This document shows, one piece after another, positions 23,245 to 34,355 of a stretch of 47,500 nt of DNA. Location: positions 120,001 through 167,500 of the forward strand of contig JAWQFJ010016545.1 of assembly GCA_034096865.1 (NCBI GenBank), read 5' to 3'. Below the pieces are notes generated by a model. That model saw only the letters and a program-made list of their open reading frames with translations, searched no databases and was not told the DNA's origin. The DNA comes from Theodoxus fluviatilis (Eukaryota; Mollusca; Gastropoda; Cycloneritida; Neritidae). The stretch's first letter is position 1; each line of letters starts with the position of its first letter. The position numbers and the translations under genes were made by a program.

Positions 23245-23247
<3 letters not shown>

Positions 23248-23875
23248 TAGCATTTTCATATTTGTTCTTTCACTGACAATACCTCCCAAAAACATTCTCT
23301 TCGAACGACCTCTCTCAATGAACGGATGCAATAATCATTTGCAATACGATACTAGCTGATACTAACAAATCAACAACTTTTGCACTTGCAGCTAACATTG
23401 TGTCTAGAAGGAAGAAGTGTATATAAGGAGAAATAATGATGGGTGTTGAGGGCGGGCGTTGTTTCGGGCACACAAAAAACACGCGAGATATTTCGACATA
23501 CATTGGAGCATGAAACAATACCGAATTAAGAAGGGGGCCATTTTGTAAAGATAGAAAATGGTGGTGCCTAAGGCGTTTAGCTGTATTCTTCTAAAAAGTT
23601 CACGGGTACAAATGTCTCAAAGAGGGAACATTTTCAGTCCTCTTCTGTCAAATGGAAGTCGAAAGCAACCTTACAGTCCTGTTTTAACAGATACATGCAA
23701 CAACAGAATTTTACGTGGCAAAAGACCCCACTTTAAAAAGATAAGGAAACCGAACTTGGCATTTCCGCTGTGGCTACCGAAGAGAGGCCATTCGCACCCA
23801 GTTCGGAAGAGACATCAGCCAGGAAAGAGACGATCTCCTCGTCCGACGAGACACGCATTCTGGAGTCAGCCAAGT
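23245..23875. other. Spacer leading into the Penelope-like remnant
   Basis: The open frame that contains the retroelement region starts at 23558, but its first 106 codons match nothing recognisable and probably are not part of the element. Confidence 0.4.
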
Positions 23876-24492
23876 CGGTTCGTGGTAGCGTATTTTCCGG
23901 TAGCGGAAAAACTGCAACAAGGACGCAGAAATCTCCAACATCTGCTCAACGAGGACAAGCGCTTATCCCAGGCGATACCGGCACATCCGATACTGGTGTT
24001 CAGACAGCCTCCCACCCGCACCCCCATCAACCTGAAGAAGCTGCTGGTCCACAGCAAACTCTGCCGATGCACCCTAGGGCAGAGACAGCATGCAGTCATG
24101 CAACAACGCACGATGCCATCATCCTACACTGTGACCTCGATCGCTAGGAGGCAAACCCTGCACCTGGTCAGAGGCAACTACTCCTGCAGTCCCAGCAACG
24201 TGATGTATCTGCTCAGATTCCCGAATGCGGGGTGCATCGGGGAAACCAGCCAGGCACTGCGGCAGGGCATGAGCGGGCAGCAGGCTATGATTAGAAATTA
24301 CTCGCCTCTGCCCGTGGGGCAGCACTCCGAACTGACTGAACACCGTGCTTTCCACGTGGTCTGAAGTGTGCTCTTGGGAAGTCTACGTGACACCTGGTTG
24401 TGTCACGTGGCGGAGCAGAAGCTCTTGAAGAAGTTCACACTCATCACTCGGGGCTCAACCTAGACCAGGGGGTCATGGCCCATTACAAGTGA
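23876..24492 (+). pseudogene. Penelope-like retroelement fragment, GIY-YIG endonuclease region
   Basis: The translation starts RFVVAYFPVAEKLQ, matching the linker typical of Penelope-like elements (RFV.TYFP.AE.L). Then come LVFRQPPTRTPINLKKLLVHSKL and a Cys-containing segment. The GIY-YIG-type core follows: YSCSPSNVMYLLRF, then CIGETSQALRQGMSGQ, where intact copies usually read YIGET.Q.LR.R..GH. The motif is decayed: Tyr is replaced by Cys in YIGET, and the usual His is Gln. The frame stops at 24362-24364. The C-terminal EQKLLKKF motif resumes in the next frame and, after a further shift, ends as GLNLDQGVMAHYK with a stop at 24490-24492. There is no reverse-transcriptase domain upstream, so this is a truncated inactive copy. 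Confidence 0.85.
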
Positions 24493-25398
24493 GGAAGCCT
24501 GATCTCGCATGTGCCTCTCATGCAAGTCGGTTGAGACGGACGTCAAGGAGTGAACTTCTCTCCGCGTGCGCCTGTTTAGTCACGACCCACCAGTCTCTCA
24601 CCACTGGGGACTGAAGAAAGAGATCGACTCCGAAAGCAAGCTGACCATGTCCAAAGCCACGAAGTCACCATACGTACGCTCGCCACGCTTGAAGCCCCTC
24701 GAGACGTAAGCCAGCCAAGCTCGACTGGATATTAAGCAGAGAGAGCGGAGGCTCGTACCAAAGGGCCATTTCGAGGCCACTTAATAATCGCAAAAGAATA
24801 CGATGCCGGGCTTGTCACGACCCGCGTTGACAGGGTATTCAGTCGGACCCCGGCAACCCCCTTTTTTCGTTGACCGTTGAGGAAGTCTCTGATATAATCG
24901 GTGCCCAATGTTGGAAGCGGTCACATCGTTTCTGTGGATAACTCTAGGAAAGTTACTCGCTGGCCACTACTGGAAATGTGTTACAAAGTCATAACCGACA
25001 CAAGTTTGAGAAATTATTCATTCACAGAAATCTGGCTCGTTTTCTAATGGAAGCCTATTTTAAGAATAATACACGTCATCAATGTATTTCCTTGCGTATA
25101 TATAAGAGCCTGGAATATGTCACGCTATTATATTAAACAACATTGGTGAAAACATTTGACAATACTGAATTAGTAAAAACAAATATATTACTGATATCTT
25201 AAGGTTATCGAGTTTTTTTTTAAAATTCCGTAACTGTTTGGAATACGTAACCATAATTTCCCCCCATGAATTTTCATGTGGCAAAAGTTTTTTATTGTCA
25301 AGACAAATTCGCGGCTATTACAAATTGGATTTTAAAACTAAAAAATGAGCTCTCCTATCTAAATAAAATGGCACTGCACAGAACAGAGAGTTTGTAAT

Positions 25399-25401
<3 letters not shown>
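24493..25401. other. Spacer, possibly containing the 3' flank of the Penelope-like element
   Basis: No gene is recognised. The first few hundred bases are less AT-rich and could be element-derived 3' sequence. The rest is AT-rich. Confidence 0.4.

Positions 25402-25471
<70 letters not shown>
25402..25471. repeat. (CA)n microsatellite
   Basis: About 35 uninterrupted CA units. Confidence 0.97.
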
Positions 25472-25475
<4 letters not shown>

Positions 25476-25476
25476 T

Positions 25477-25553
25477 CACTGTTACGGGGATCCACAAAAA
25501 CGAAATTACAAGTCTTTATGTTCAACATTAAAATACTCGTAACAGTGGTAGAA
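25477..25553. repeat. Short inverted repeat CACTGTTACG / CGTAACAGTG
   Basis: A perfect 10-bp inverted pair encloses about 47 bp. The TGTTACGGGGATCC start looks like an LTR terminus but no LTR-sized partner end was found. Confidence 0.5.
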
Positions 25554-26177
25554 AAGCAAAAAAAAAGGTACATTTGTATATGGCTCAATCACAACATCTT
25601 AAATAACCCAATCTTATAAAATTACATCTACTCTTTACCTACTCAAATCCCAACGGGAAAAATGAGAAAGCACAAGTAAAATTTCGGTCAGCCTTCTTAC
25701 ATAAAAACATAAAATACGTAGGTCAGCCCTCGACAAGTTAAAATGCTATCGACCCGTGTAAAAATCGCACCAACCTTCACCAACCCTGCCCGCTCTCTCT
25801 CTCTCTCTCTCTCTCTCTGCCCTTCTCTGCTGTGTGTGTGGGGCCGATCTCTATTCTCTGTCTTCTTGCGCTCTCTTATATAACCATCTTCTTACAACCA
25901 ACTCACGGCCTATTTTTACTCACCACAACTCACACTTCAGAGCGAACACCGCTCATCACTTGGGGCAGAACTCAACTTCCACTCACTCCAAACCCTACAC
26001 TGTTTTGGACTACCAACCTTACCCTCAACGCACCAGCAAAAACCAACTCTCTCTCAGGTGAGATACTTCCAAAAACCTATTTCCCCATATCTCTCTCACT
26101 CACTCACCCACTCCACTCCACTCCACTCCACTCAGTCACTCACCTCACTCACTCCACTCAGTCACTCACCTCACTCA

Positions 26178-26243
<66 letters not shown>

Positions 26244-26552
26244 CTGCATTCACATAATGTACATGAATGCTATCTTTCATGCCCCGCAGTTTGAGAATTA
26301 TTGAAGATTTCCTTGACTGAGAGGAGACAGGGACAACTTGATCAACAGAGCCACTCACGCGCATTAAACTCCGATCAGACTTACTTCTCCCTCCCGGAAG
26401 TGCGTCACTTAGCTTGCTGCGCCTCATGGAAACATTGGTCAGTCGCAAATTCCTTACAACAAAAGACTGAGATCTGAGGCAGGTTGCGTAAAAGCAATCC
26501 GAAAGCATCATTCGCGATCGTCTCGTGGTACAGGTGGCGCGTTTCGTTTTGA
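25554..26552. other. Spacer with CT-rich simple repeats
   Basis: Contains (CT)n at 25793-25818, a CTCACT/CCACT-type degenerate repeat at 26090-26178 and (CT)n at 26179-26241. A TATA-like TTATATAACC occurs near 25877. No gene is recognised. Confidence 0.5.
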
Positions 26553-27444
26553 GGCGAGCGATCATGGCGAGGGTTCATGGCGAGGGTTCATGGCGAGGGT
26601 TCATGGCGAGCGATCATGGCGAGGGTTCATGGCGAGATATCATGGCGAGCGTTCATGGCGAGGGTTCATGGCGAGCGTTCATGGCGAGGGTTCATGACGA
26701 GATATCATGGCGAGTGTTCATGGCGAGCGATCATAGCGAGCGATCATGGCGAGGGTTCATGGCGAGGGTTCATGGCGAGCAATCATGGCGAGGGTTCATG
26801 GCGAGATATCATGGCGAGATATCATGGCGAGCGTTCATGGCGAGGGTTCATGGTGAGATATCATGGCGAGCGATCATGGCGATCATGGCGAGGGTTCATG
26901 GCGAGATATCATGGCGAGATATCACGGCGAGCAGTCATGGCAAGGTTTCATGGCGAGATATCATGGCGAGCGATCATGGCGAGCGTTCATGGCGAGCGAT
27001 CATGGCGAGCGATCATGGTGAGATATCACGGTGAGCGATCATGGCGAGCGATCATGGCGAGCGTTTATGGCGAGCGATCATGGCGAGCGTTCATGGCGAG
27101 CGATCATGGCGAGCGATCATGGCGAGCGTTCATGGCGAGCGATCACGGTGAGCGTTCATGGCGAGCGTTCATGGCGAGCGATCATGGCGAGCGTTCATGG
27201 CGAGCGTTCATGACGAGCGATCATGGCGAGCGATCACGGTGAGCGTTCATGGCGAGCGTTAATGGCGAGCGATCATGGCGAGCGATCATGGCGAGCGTTC
27301 ATGGCGAGCGATCATGGCGAGCGATCATGGCGAGCGATCATGGCGAGCGATCATGGCGAGCGATCATGGCGAGCGATCATGGCGAGCTATCATGGTGAGA
27401 TATCATGGCGAGCGATCATGGCGAGCGATCATGGCGAGCGATCA
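26553..27444. repeat. 13-bp minisatellite, about 68 units
   Basis: The unit is ATGGCGAGNNNTC, mainly in four versions: ATGGCGAGCGATC, ATGGCGAGCGTTC, ATGGCGAGGGTTC and ATGGCGAGATATC. The left part mixes GGGTTC and ATATC types. The right part is almost only CGATC and CGTTC. One unit near 26876 is shortened to ATGGCGATC. Because 13 is not divisible by 3 and the unit lacks stops, all three plus-strand frames read the same 13-residue cycle (MASDHGERSWRAI-like) for hundreds of codons. There is no sign that it is translated. Confidence 0.95.
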
Positions 27445-28366
27445 CAAAGCGCCAAGCCTTTCTGCTCGCCTATTGAAACCCTGTCTTTTTTACAGGCGGA
27501 TTTAGGCAGGCAAGCTTTGGCGTTTGATTATGTGCGAGGCGCAGTGCCATGGTTGAATCCCTGGGACGGAAGAAAAGTGGATCATTAATTTATTTTTGTT
27601 TGTTTAAACTTGTCCACGCAACTGCTCGCCGTGAGCTTCATCTCTGAAAATGTGTGACTGTGCATGAGAAAACGAGGATCATGTACGATAAATGAAAAAA
27701 AGAAGATAAATATAAACCACAATATTATTCATTTCTTCATGCGTATTCCAGAAAATTAAGTACGTTCATAGAGGAAATCTAGAAATTTTTGTAGTGTTGT
27801 AAGTATCCGGAAAATGTATACGTGACTAAGTGCGCTCATAACTATGCTCATTCTGTGAACCCGAGTCAGTATCGACTCTGGCGCAGTTTGCAATTAATGC
27901 GTAATAGACTTGACCCTTCGCATTACAGCATTGCGCCAAAAATCGTTCGTTCCGATACTAATTTTTTCCACTTTGTACAGAAATCATTCAGATGTCAAAA
28001 CTTGTTTCCATTTCAACACAAACATTTTATTGTATCGATAAAACGTTTATTTATTGCCTCAACAAGAGTAAAATAGTCTTAGACTGCGTATTTCAGGGAG
28101 CAGATTGGCTATCACACAAGCCTCTCGTGTGACCTCCATTTGCATATTTCGGACGAAAACCTTCCATCACGTGATGTCAACTGGGCTAGAGACACTTTCG
28201 CCGGTAGGCGAATTCTCTAGTGAACTAGAATGAACTATACTAAGCGTTTTATCGAAAACTGTTTTTCGTACTTTAGCTTTGTTTCCCATGCACGATCATA
28301 CATTTAAAAATGCATTTCGAAACAGATCGTGTCTCTGGTCCTGCGAGATGATGTGCTAGGATTGCT
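27445..28366. other. Spacer, nothing recognised
   Basis: AT-rich sequence with only short chance ORFs. Confidence 0.5.
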
Positions 28367-28989
28367 CAGGGCCGGATCTAGGGGGGGTGCTGGGGGTGCT
28401 CGAGCACCCCCCCCCCCAAAAAAAAAAAAAAAAACCTCCGTGGCAGCCGGGAGTTGGGGGAAGGAGGGAGGGGGGGGGGGTGGTTGCTCAAATATGTTGA
28501 TCTACTTCCCACCTCATCGGATATCGGCACACTTTGCTTGGTAGCAGAGACAGTATAGTTAGTAAAAAGCTTGGGAAGGAGGGGGGGGGGGGGGGGGGGG
28601 CTAAAAGATGCTGGGCCCAGATGCTGTACTACTCTCCACTTGGTATAAGCACACTCTACTTGGCAGCCAAGGTAGCTGGGGAGGGAGGGGGGGGGGGGGG
28701 TGCTGCTATAATTAAGATGCCTTCCTTTTGCTACTCGCACAGACAAATCAAACCCGGGCAGAGACAGGAAGAATCTGTGACCAAACAAAAACTCTTGGAA
28801 ATGACCGCACTGCCAGATTGCACAGATTTGCACCATTTTTTTCAAAATTTTCCGGGGGGGCATGCCCCCGGACCCCCCTACAGGGGCGTGCCTGCTTCGC
28901 AGGCACGCACTCGTGGCTTCGCCACTTCGATGAGAAGACCCTAAAACAATTTTAAGCACCCCCCCTCAAAAAACTTTGATCCGGCCCTG
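28367..28989. mobile_element. Non-autonomous DNA transposon with CAGGGCCGGATC termini
   Basis: The left end reads CAGGGCCGGATC, and the right end is its reverse complement, GATCCGGCCCTG. Direct TTGCT repeats flank both sides (28362-28366 and 28990-28994). The left arm contains a 20-bp palindrome (GGGGGTGCTCGAGCACCCCC). The interior has three poly-G tracts, each preceded by GGGAAGGAGG-like or GGGAGGGAGG-like sequence and spaced about 110 bp apart, which suggests internal tandem duplication. CAGGG ends are frequent in hAT elements, but an 8-bp target duplication is not evident, so the superfamily is uncertain. ORFs across it are not protein-like. Confidence 0.7.
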
Positions 28990-30364
28990 TTGCTTAAGTG
29001 AAACTCGCTTCCAAAGGTATTGCAAACATTCTAAGATGGGCGCTCACGACGAGCGCTTCCGAAGGCCAAAGATTTTCTCCTGTAGGCCCTACGAACCTGT
29101 CCAGCAGGCGCTCACAGTGAGTGCTCTTCTCTGAACAATGTAAATACCTTTCGAAACGAAACTCGCCTTTGGTCGCGGAAATGATGCTTTCGGGGTTATC
29201 CCGCGGAATCCGCCTCTGTACCTTGTGTTGAACGCTTCACAGCGAACTTCACCTGTCGCTACATACCTCGCAAGCTTTTGAAAGAATCTGCGCTTATCGT
29301 GAGTGCCCATGTAGTCGTGCTCAGAGCTTTCTCCACATTACGTCAACAACGATATCGCCGCTTCCTCCCTTTGTAAGGGAAGAGCTCCATGGATCGAATT
29401 TCCATCAGAGGCATGAAGCTCAAACCTAGTTACATTATCCATGATCCGCGACTTCCTTTGGTGAAGTACAGTGGCCCGTTTCCGTTTCTTCGCTGCCCTT
29501 ACACTAACAAACGTGGTGTGCCAACCTTCCTCTTTTCGCATCAAAAACCTCATAAACCTTTACGAATTTTTGCCGGCCTTGATGTCTTTATTCCCCACAT
29601 TTCGCCCAAACTCCGTCGTTAGAAGGGAGGCGAAAATCTGCCGTCCTGATGGAAACACAAAGGAGCTTGCCCGTTCATTCAAGTTTCCTCTGCATGTTGA
29701 AGGTTATAATGTCCACGTCTGTCTGAAATAATGACGGGACTCTATCCTCCCTTTACGATCGATCTGAGAGCCATGACTGGAAAAGTTGCTGCTCTTTCCC
29801 TGCTTGTACTGACTTCTGTGCTCTCTTATCCCATTGTGTTTCTCGTAAACATGCCACCACCCTGATGTTGCTATCGGTCACATATTGCACTGGCTGCTGG
29901 ATCCCTTGATGCGGCTTCACTGTGTAAAGGATATGACACGTTGCCTGTAGTCAGAAGTGTGCCATGCGTGTGGATGTAAAAGCACTCGACCGAGAATTCT
30001 GCTCCACGAATTCCGCAGACAGTGAAGAAAGCAAACACAAAACCTCATCACAACACCTCAGCCCAGAAATGCAGTTTCAAGACAGATGCAAAATACGACA
30101 AGAGTCTCGTAGTGATCTATTCGTCATCTGGGGTCAGCTGCCCTGGAGCACTCTGGGTTGACTTCAAAAGCCCAGCTGAGGTTGACTCCAAGCAGTCTAT
30201 CTGAAGAAAAAACACACACTTTTTATGATGAAAGGAATTGTTATTATCGCTGCTGCTGCTGCTACAGCTAATACAGTTGCTACAAAATATCCTTAACAAA
30301 ACAACCTTAACAACAACATCAACAACAACTTCTATTTCTTCTACATCTCCTAACGTTTTCTACT
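28990..30364. other. Spacer, nothing recognised
   Basis: Both strands have short open frames (up to 86 codons) without known motifs. Confidence 0.45.
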
Positions 30365-30461
<97 letters not shown>

Positions 30462-30492
30462 ACTATTACTATTACTACTACTACTACTGCTG
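30365..30492. repeat. (CTA)n / (CTG)n triplet microsatellite
   Basis: About 26 CTA units, then CTG units, then CTA/TTA variants. It yields poly-Leu on the plus strand and poly-Ser or poly-Val on the minus. Confidence 0.95.
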
Positions 30493-30552
30493 CTACCCCC
30501 GCCACCATCATCACCGCCACCACCATCATTACCATCATTGCTACAAACAGTA

Positions 30553-30783
30553 CCGCCACCGCCGCCGCCGCGCCGCCACCACCGCCACAGCCACCGCCGC
30601 CACAGCCACCGCCGCCGCGCCGCCACCGCCGCCACAGCCACCGCCGCCGCCACAGTCACCACCGCCACCACCGCCGCCACAGCCACCACTGCCGCCACAG
30701 CCACCACCGCCACAGCCACCACCGCCGCCACAGCCACCGCCGCCGCCACAGCCACCGCCGCCGCAGCCGCCACCGCCGCCGCC
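30553..30783. repeat. (CCG/CCA)n triplet repeat
   Basis: GC-rich CCGCCA-type triplets interspersed with CAG. Poly-Ala/Thr frames are a by-product. Confidence 0.95.
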
Positions 30784-33700
30784 ATTATTACTACCACTAC
30801 GCTCACTACTACCAATGCTGCCGCTGCTAATTCCGCGATTGCTTCAACTACGCCAGAGATAACTTGAATGATTGCTTCAAACAAATGTTTGTCTGCCAAA
30901 CATGTTGCCTTTTGATTCACTGTCATTCTGGCTTTCTCTTTCCCTACACTGTTTTCCTCCTCAGCCTCATTCTGCTTATGACATGGCTGTCATCATCGAT
31001 ATCAGACGCTGTTCGGGGTCTGGAACTGAAGAAAAAAAATCAGCATAACCTTCTAGCCTGGCTGATACTTTGTCGGAATCTCTTTCATAAGTGCGTTCTT
31101 CTGCATTCAAGAGGAAACCGCGGTTTTTAATATTGCCTGGTATTCACACTTGCGTTCTAATCGAGTTCCACTCCATCAGGCTTTATCAGGCTTTGGACAG
31201 TTCCATCCTGTCTTTTTTTCCGATCACAACCAGTCTGTTCCCAACAATTCCTCGGTTGCATTGAATAACTGGAAAAGACTCAAGCAGTTTGGATTCCATC
31301 CCTTGGTTTTTCCTCTGGTTCGATTCCCCAACAAGATAAGCAATAGAAAAAGCAGAAGACATTGATAGGTTGCTGTTTTACCTTAAGTTATGGTTTTTGA
31401 AGCTCTTTGCTAGTTCATTCCGCCGTCACGTCCCTGAATTGGTTCGCAAAAGTTTTCACAAAGGGAACATTTTAGCCTCTTTGAAGCTGTCACACAAACA
31501 GGTTGCAATGGATGCCACACAACGTGCCACTCTGCAGTTGCCCGAGACTTCCTGCATGCTCGGCATTTTGCTTTTGGGGACTGCAGATGTCAACGCAAAG
31601 CTACAATTGTTGGAGCCACGCAGTGTTGATCACATCACCATCTGGCAGCAAGGCAAGCATTTGAAACACATGACTAGGCGCTACATAATTAATTCTTGTC
31701 GTGGCGGCTCCATATCCATTCTTGGAATTTTTTGACTGTTTGGTAGAGGCATGATCACCAACAGTTTCCTTTTGCCATGTGTGACATACCAAGTGGAAAC
31801 AGAGGAACATCTACTCGGCATACTCATGAGTGATATGCGGCTTATACATATAACGTAAATATGAGCGAACGGAAGAGAAACAAGAAACAATAGAACAAAC
31901 GAACAAAGAAAACAACAAATAATGGAAAAGAAAACACTTTGATTTGTAAATACTAAAACCTTTCATGAATAAGACATGCCCAGGCTATCGCTTTGTACAC
32001 AACCCTTTTTGGAAGGGTTGATTTTTGTCTTTACACTTCCCTCACCTTGCTCTGTGGACATCGTCTTTATAACGTGTTACCCACACTAGCCTCGGGCATT
32101 CCGTTACAAGTTCTTTGCAAACCAATTTAGCCAGCAGAAGACATCAGCCCCAGACTGAAAGGCCAGCAGCGTGGTTCCTGCAGACTGCCACTGTTGTATT
32201 GGGCTCAACATCTGTAGGGGATGCTTCGTCAATACATTCCTTGACAAGCTGTTGATATATATAGTACATCGGGGATTACCCTAGCCTATGACTCTCATGA
32301 ACAGACTGAACGGGAAATAGACAAGTCGGCAGCTTTGAAATACGCATGTCCATTAACTTTTTTATTCGCAGTCTTTGCAAATTGCGATCAGGAAGAAGAA
32401 TAGAAGTGAGATCACTATGAAGTGAAAATAGTACAATGACATTTAAGCTTTTCAATGCCTGTGATTGAGAGCAAAAATCGAACCAACTCACTTGCTTTCA
32501 TGCCATTCTTTGCAAACATCGACATCTCCATGGCCACTTACAAACGGAATTTACCCCGTAGATAAAAAAATAACACTACTTGTTTACTTGTACTTGACAC
32601 AAAGCTCCAAATTACACAATAAAAACCTTGAAGACAGATAGTGTAGACGCATACATGTAAATTCACCATATGATCATACTCACGAGAAAGGCCTATGACT
32701 TTCGCGACCAACCTCGAGACTTTTGCTTTTTTCTATCTTTTCTTGAAGAAAAAAATCCATTCTTAATCTGCAGCAAAGGAAAGCCTCGGGGGTTTGTCGT
32801 GTCGCTCACCTTTGACGCGGACCTGGGTCTTCATTGATGGCAAGACTTTTTTTCAAGCTAACCTCATTCCAGAGCAGACGGCGACCGCCGCCTCCTGGAG
32901 TCAGAGCCGGTGGCGCCAGGCAGTCGTCTGGCAATCAGACCAATTGTTTCACACGAGAAACACGGGGATGCATAATTAACGGCATGGCCACGTTCCTTTT
33001 TCGACACCACTGGCGGCAACGTCAGCCACAAGCGCACGTGCTGGGCGAGCCGCCCGTGCATTGTGTGTGGCTCAAGCACCTCCCGTTGTGGAAGCCAGAT
33101 GAGTTCAGCAGAGACTAATGTCGTCCCTCGAGTTGTGACTTGGTTATTTCTCCAAAGGAAGGAAACTATCGCTGAAGGCACTGCGACCAGGAAAATCATA
33201 GAAGAGAATACAACTTCTCAATGTCTTACGTTGCGTCAGCACTCAACACGCTTATGCACTTCTTCCGTAACGTTTTCACATTAAACAGCCAGTTGTAGAA
33301 ATGTGCATAGAAATACGAGAAATGAACGCCGAGATTAGAATATGAACACGCCAACTTAGAACGATACAAACTGATTGAGAAGATGAGGTGCAAAGGCAAA
33401 TCTGCCCAAACCATTAACTTCCTTGCCAAGCCGGGAGCTTGCCGTGACCCTCCATCGCCAACTGAGAGAGATGTTCACTTGAGGAAACTCTGAACTATGC
33501 ATATGGTCGTAAAATGGAGACATGTTTCTTTCCAACGATGTAAATCGCTTGAAAATAGGAGAAATAGTGACGCAGTTGTGAGCTGCGAAAGATTGGTACC
33601 ACAAGTACGACTTTTTGAGAAAGTGGGTTTCAAAAAATACACACTGTGTTTAAGGCAACGCGTCGTTGTCACGATGGTGACTCTTCTGAATGTGGTACAT

Positions 33701-34000
33701 CGGCTCGACTAAACAGCTGGGCGACTGCCGATGGGAAGCTAATGAAAAAACGCACGATTTTGTTCTATAAACAAATGTTTGTAGGCCCCAATATCTATCT
33801 AAATCTCAATACTTACGTACCTACCTAAATAACTCACTCTATTCGGCCGATATCTCGAAATGAGGCTAGAAGATATCCGTCTCATTTTGTGGTGGAGGTT
33901 CACATACCTCCTCTTGCATGTCCGCACGAGTAGCATCATGTCCATGTGTGTCGCCTGAGTGACGTAGGCTGATTCTCTAAAATGTGCATCAAGTGATTTG
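30784..34000. other. Spacer, no gene recognised
   Basis: The longest frame (121 codons at 31370-31735) has no recognised motif. 32800-33120 is locally more GC-rich. A GGTTCGATTCC string near 31317 looks like a tRNA T-loop but the stem does not pair. Confidence 0.45.
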
Positions 34001-34355
34001 CTGCTGCTGCTACTGTTTTTGCTGCTGCTGTTCTTGCTGCTGCTGTTCTTGCTGCTGCTGCTGTTCTTGCTGCTGCTGCTGTTCTTGCTGCTGCTGCTGT
34101 TCTTGCTGCTGCTGCTGTTCTTGCTGTTGCTGCTGTTCTTGCTGCTGCTGCTGTTCTTGCTGCTGCTGCTGCTGTTCTTGCTGTTGCTGCTGCTCTTGCT
34201 GCTGCTGCTCTTGCTGCTGTTGCTATTCTTGCTGCTGCGGCTGTTCTTGCTGCTGCTGCTGCTCTTGCTGCTGCTGCTGTTCTTGCTGCTGCTGTTCTTG
34301 TTGCTGGTGCTCTTCTTGCCACTGCTGCTGCTGTTCTTGCTGCTGCTGCTGCTGC
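34001..34355. repeat. CTG-based minisatellite (GCTGCTGCTGTTCTT-type units)
   Basis: Runs of GCT triplets are punctuated by TTCTT every 12-21 bp. On the minus strand one frame reads Gln-rich (QQQQE repeats), but a TAG breaks it within the array, so coding of a long poly-Gln is not supported. Confidence 0.95.

Noticed and set aside
25481..26300. Second solo LTR starting TGTTACGGGGATCC
   Set aside because: No matching 3' terminus or target-site duplication was found. Only a short hairpin at the start is supported.
26525..27588. Three overlapping Met/Arg/His/Trp-rich frames
   Set aside because: A 13-bp unit without stop codons keeps all three frames open. There is no promoter, splice or domain evidence for translation.
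30238..30926. Poly-Leu, poly-Ser and Ala/Val-rich frames of up to 209 codons
   Set aside because: They derive from CTA/CTG and CCG/CCA triplet repeats.
31312..31330. tRNA T-loop-like GGTTCGATTCC
   Set aside because: The flanking five bases do not pair, and no D-arm or anticodon arm lies upstream at the right distance.
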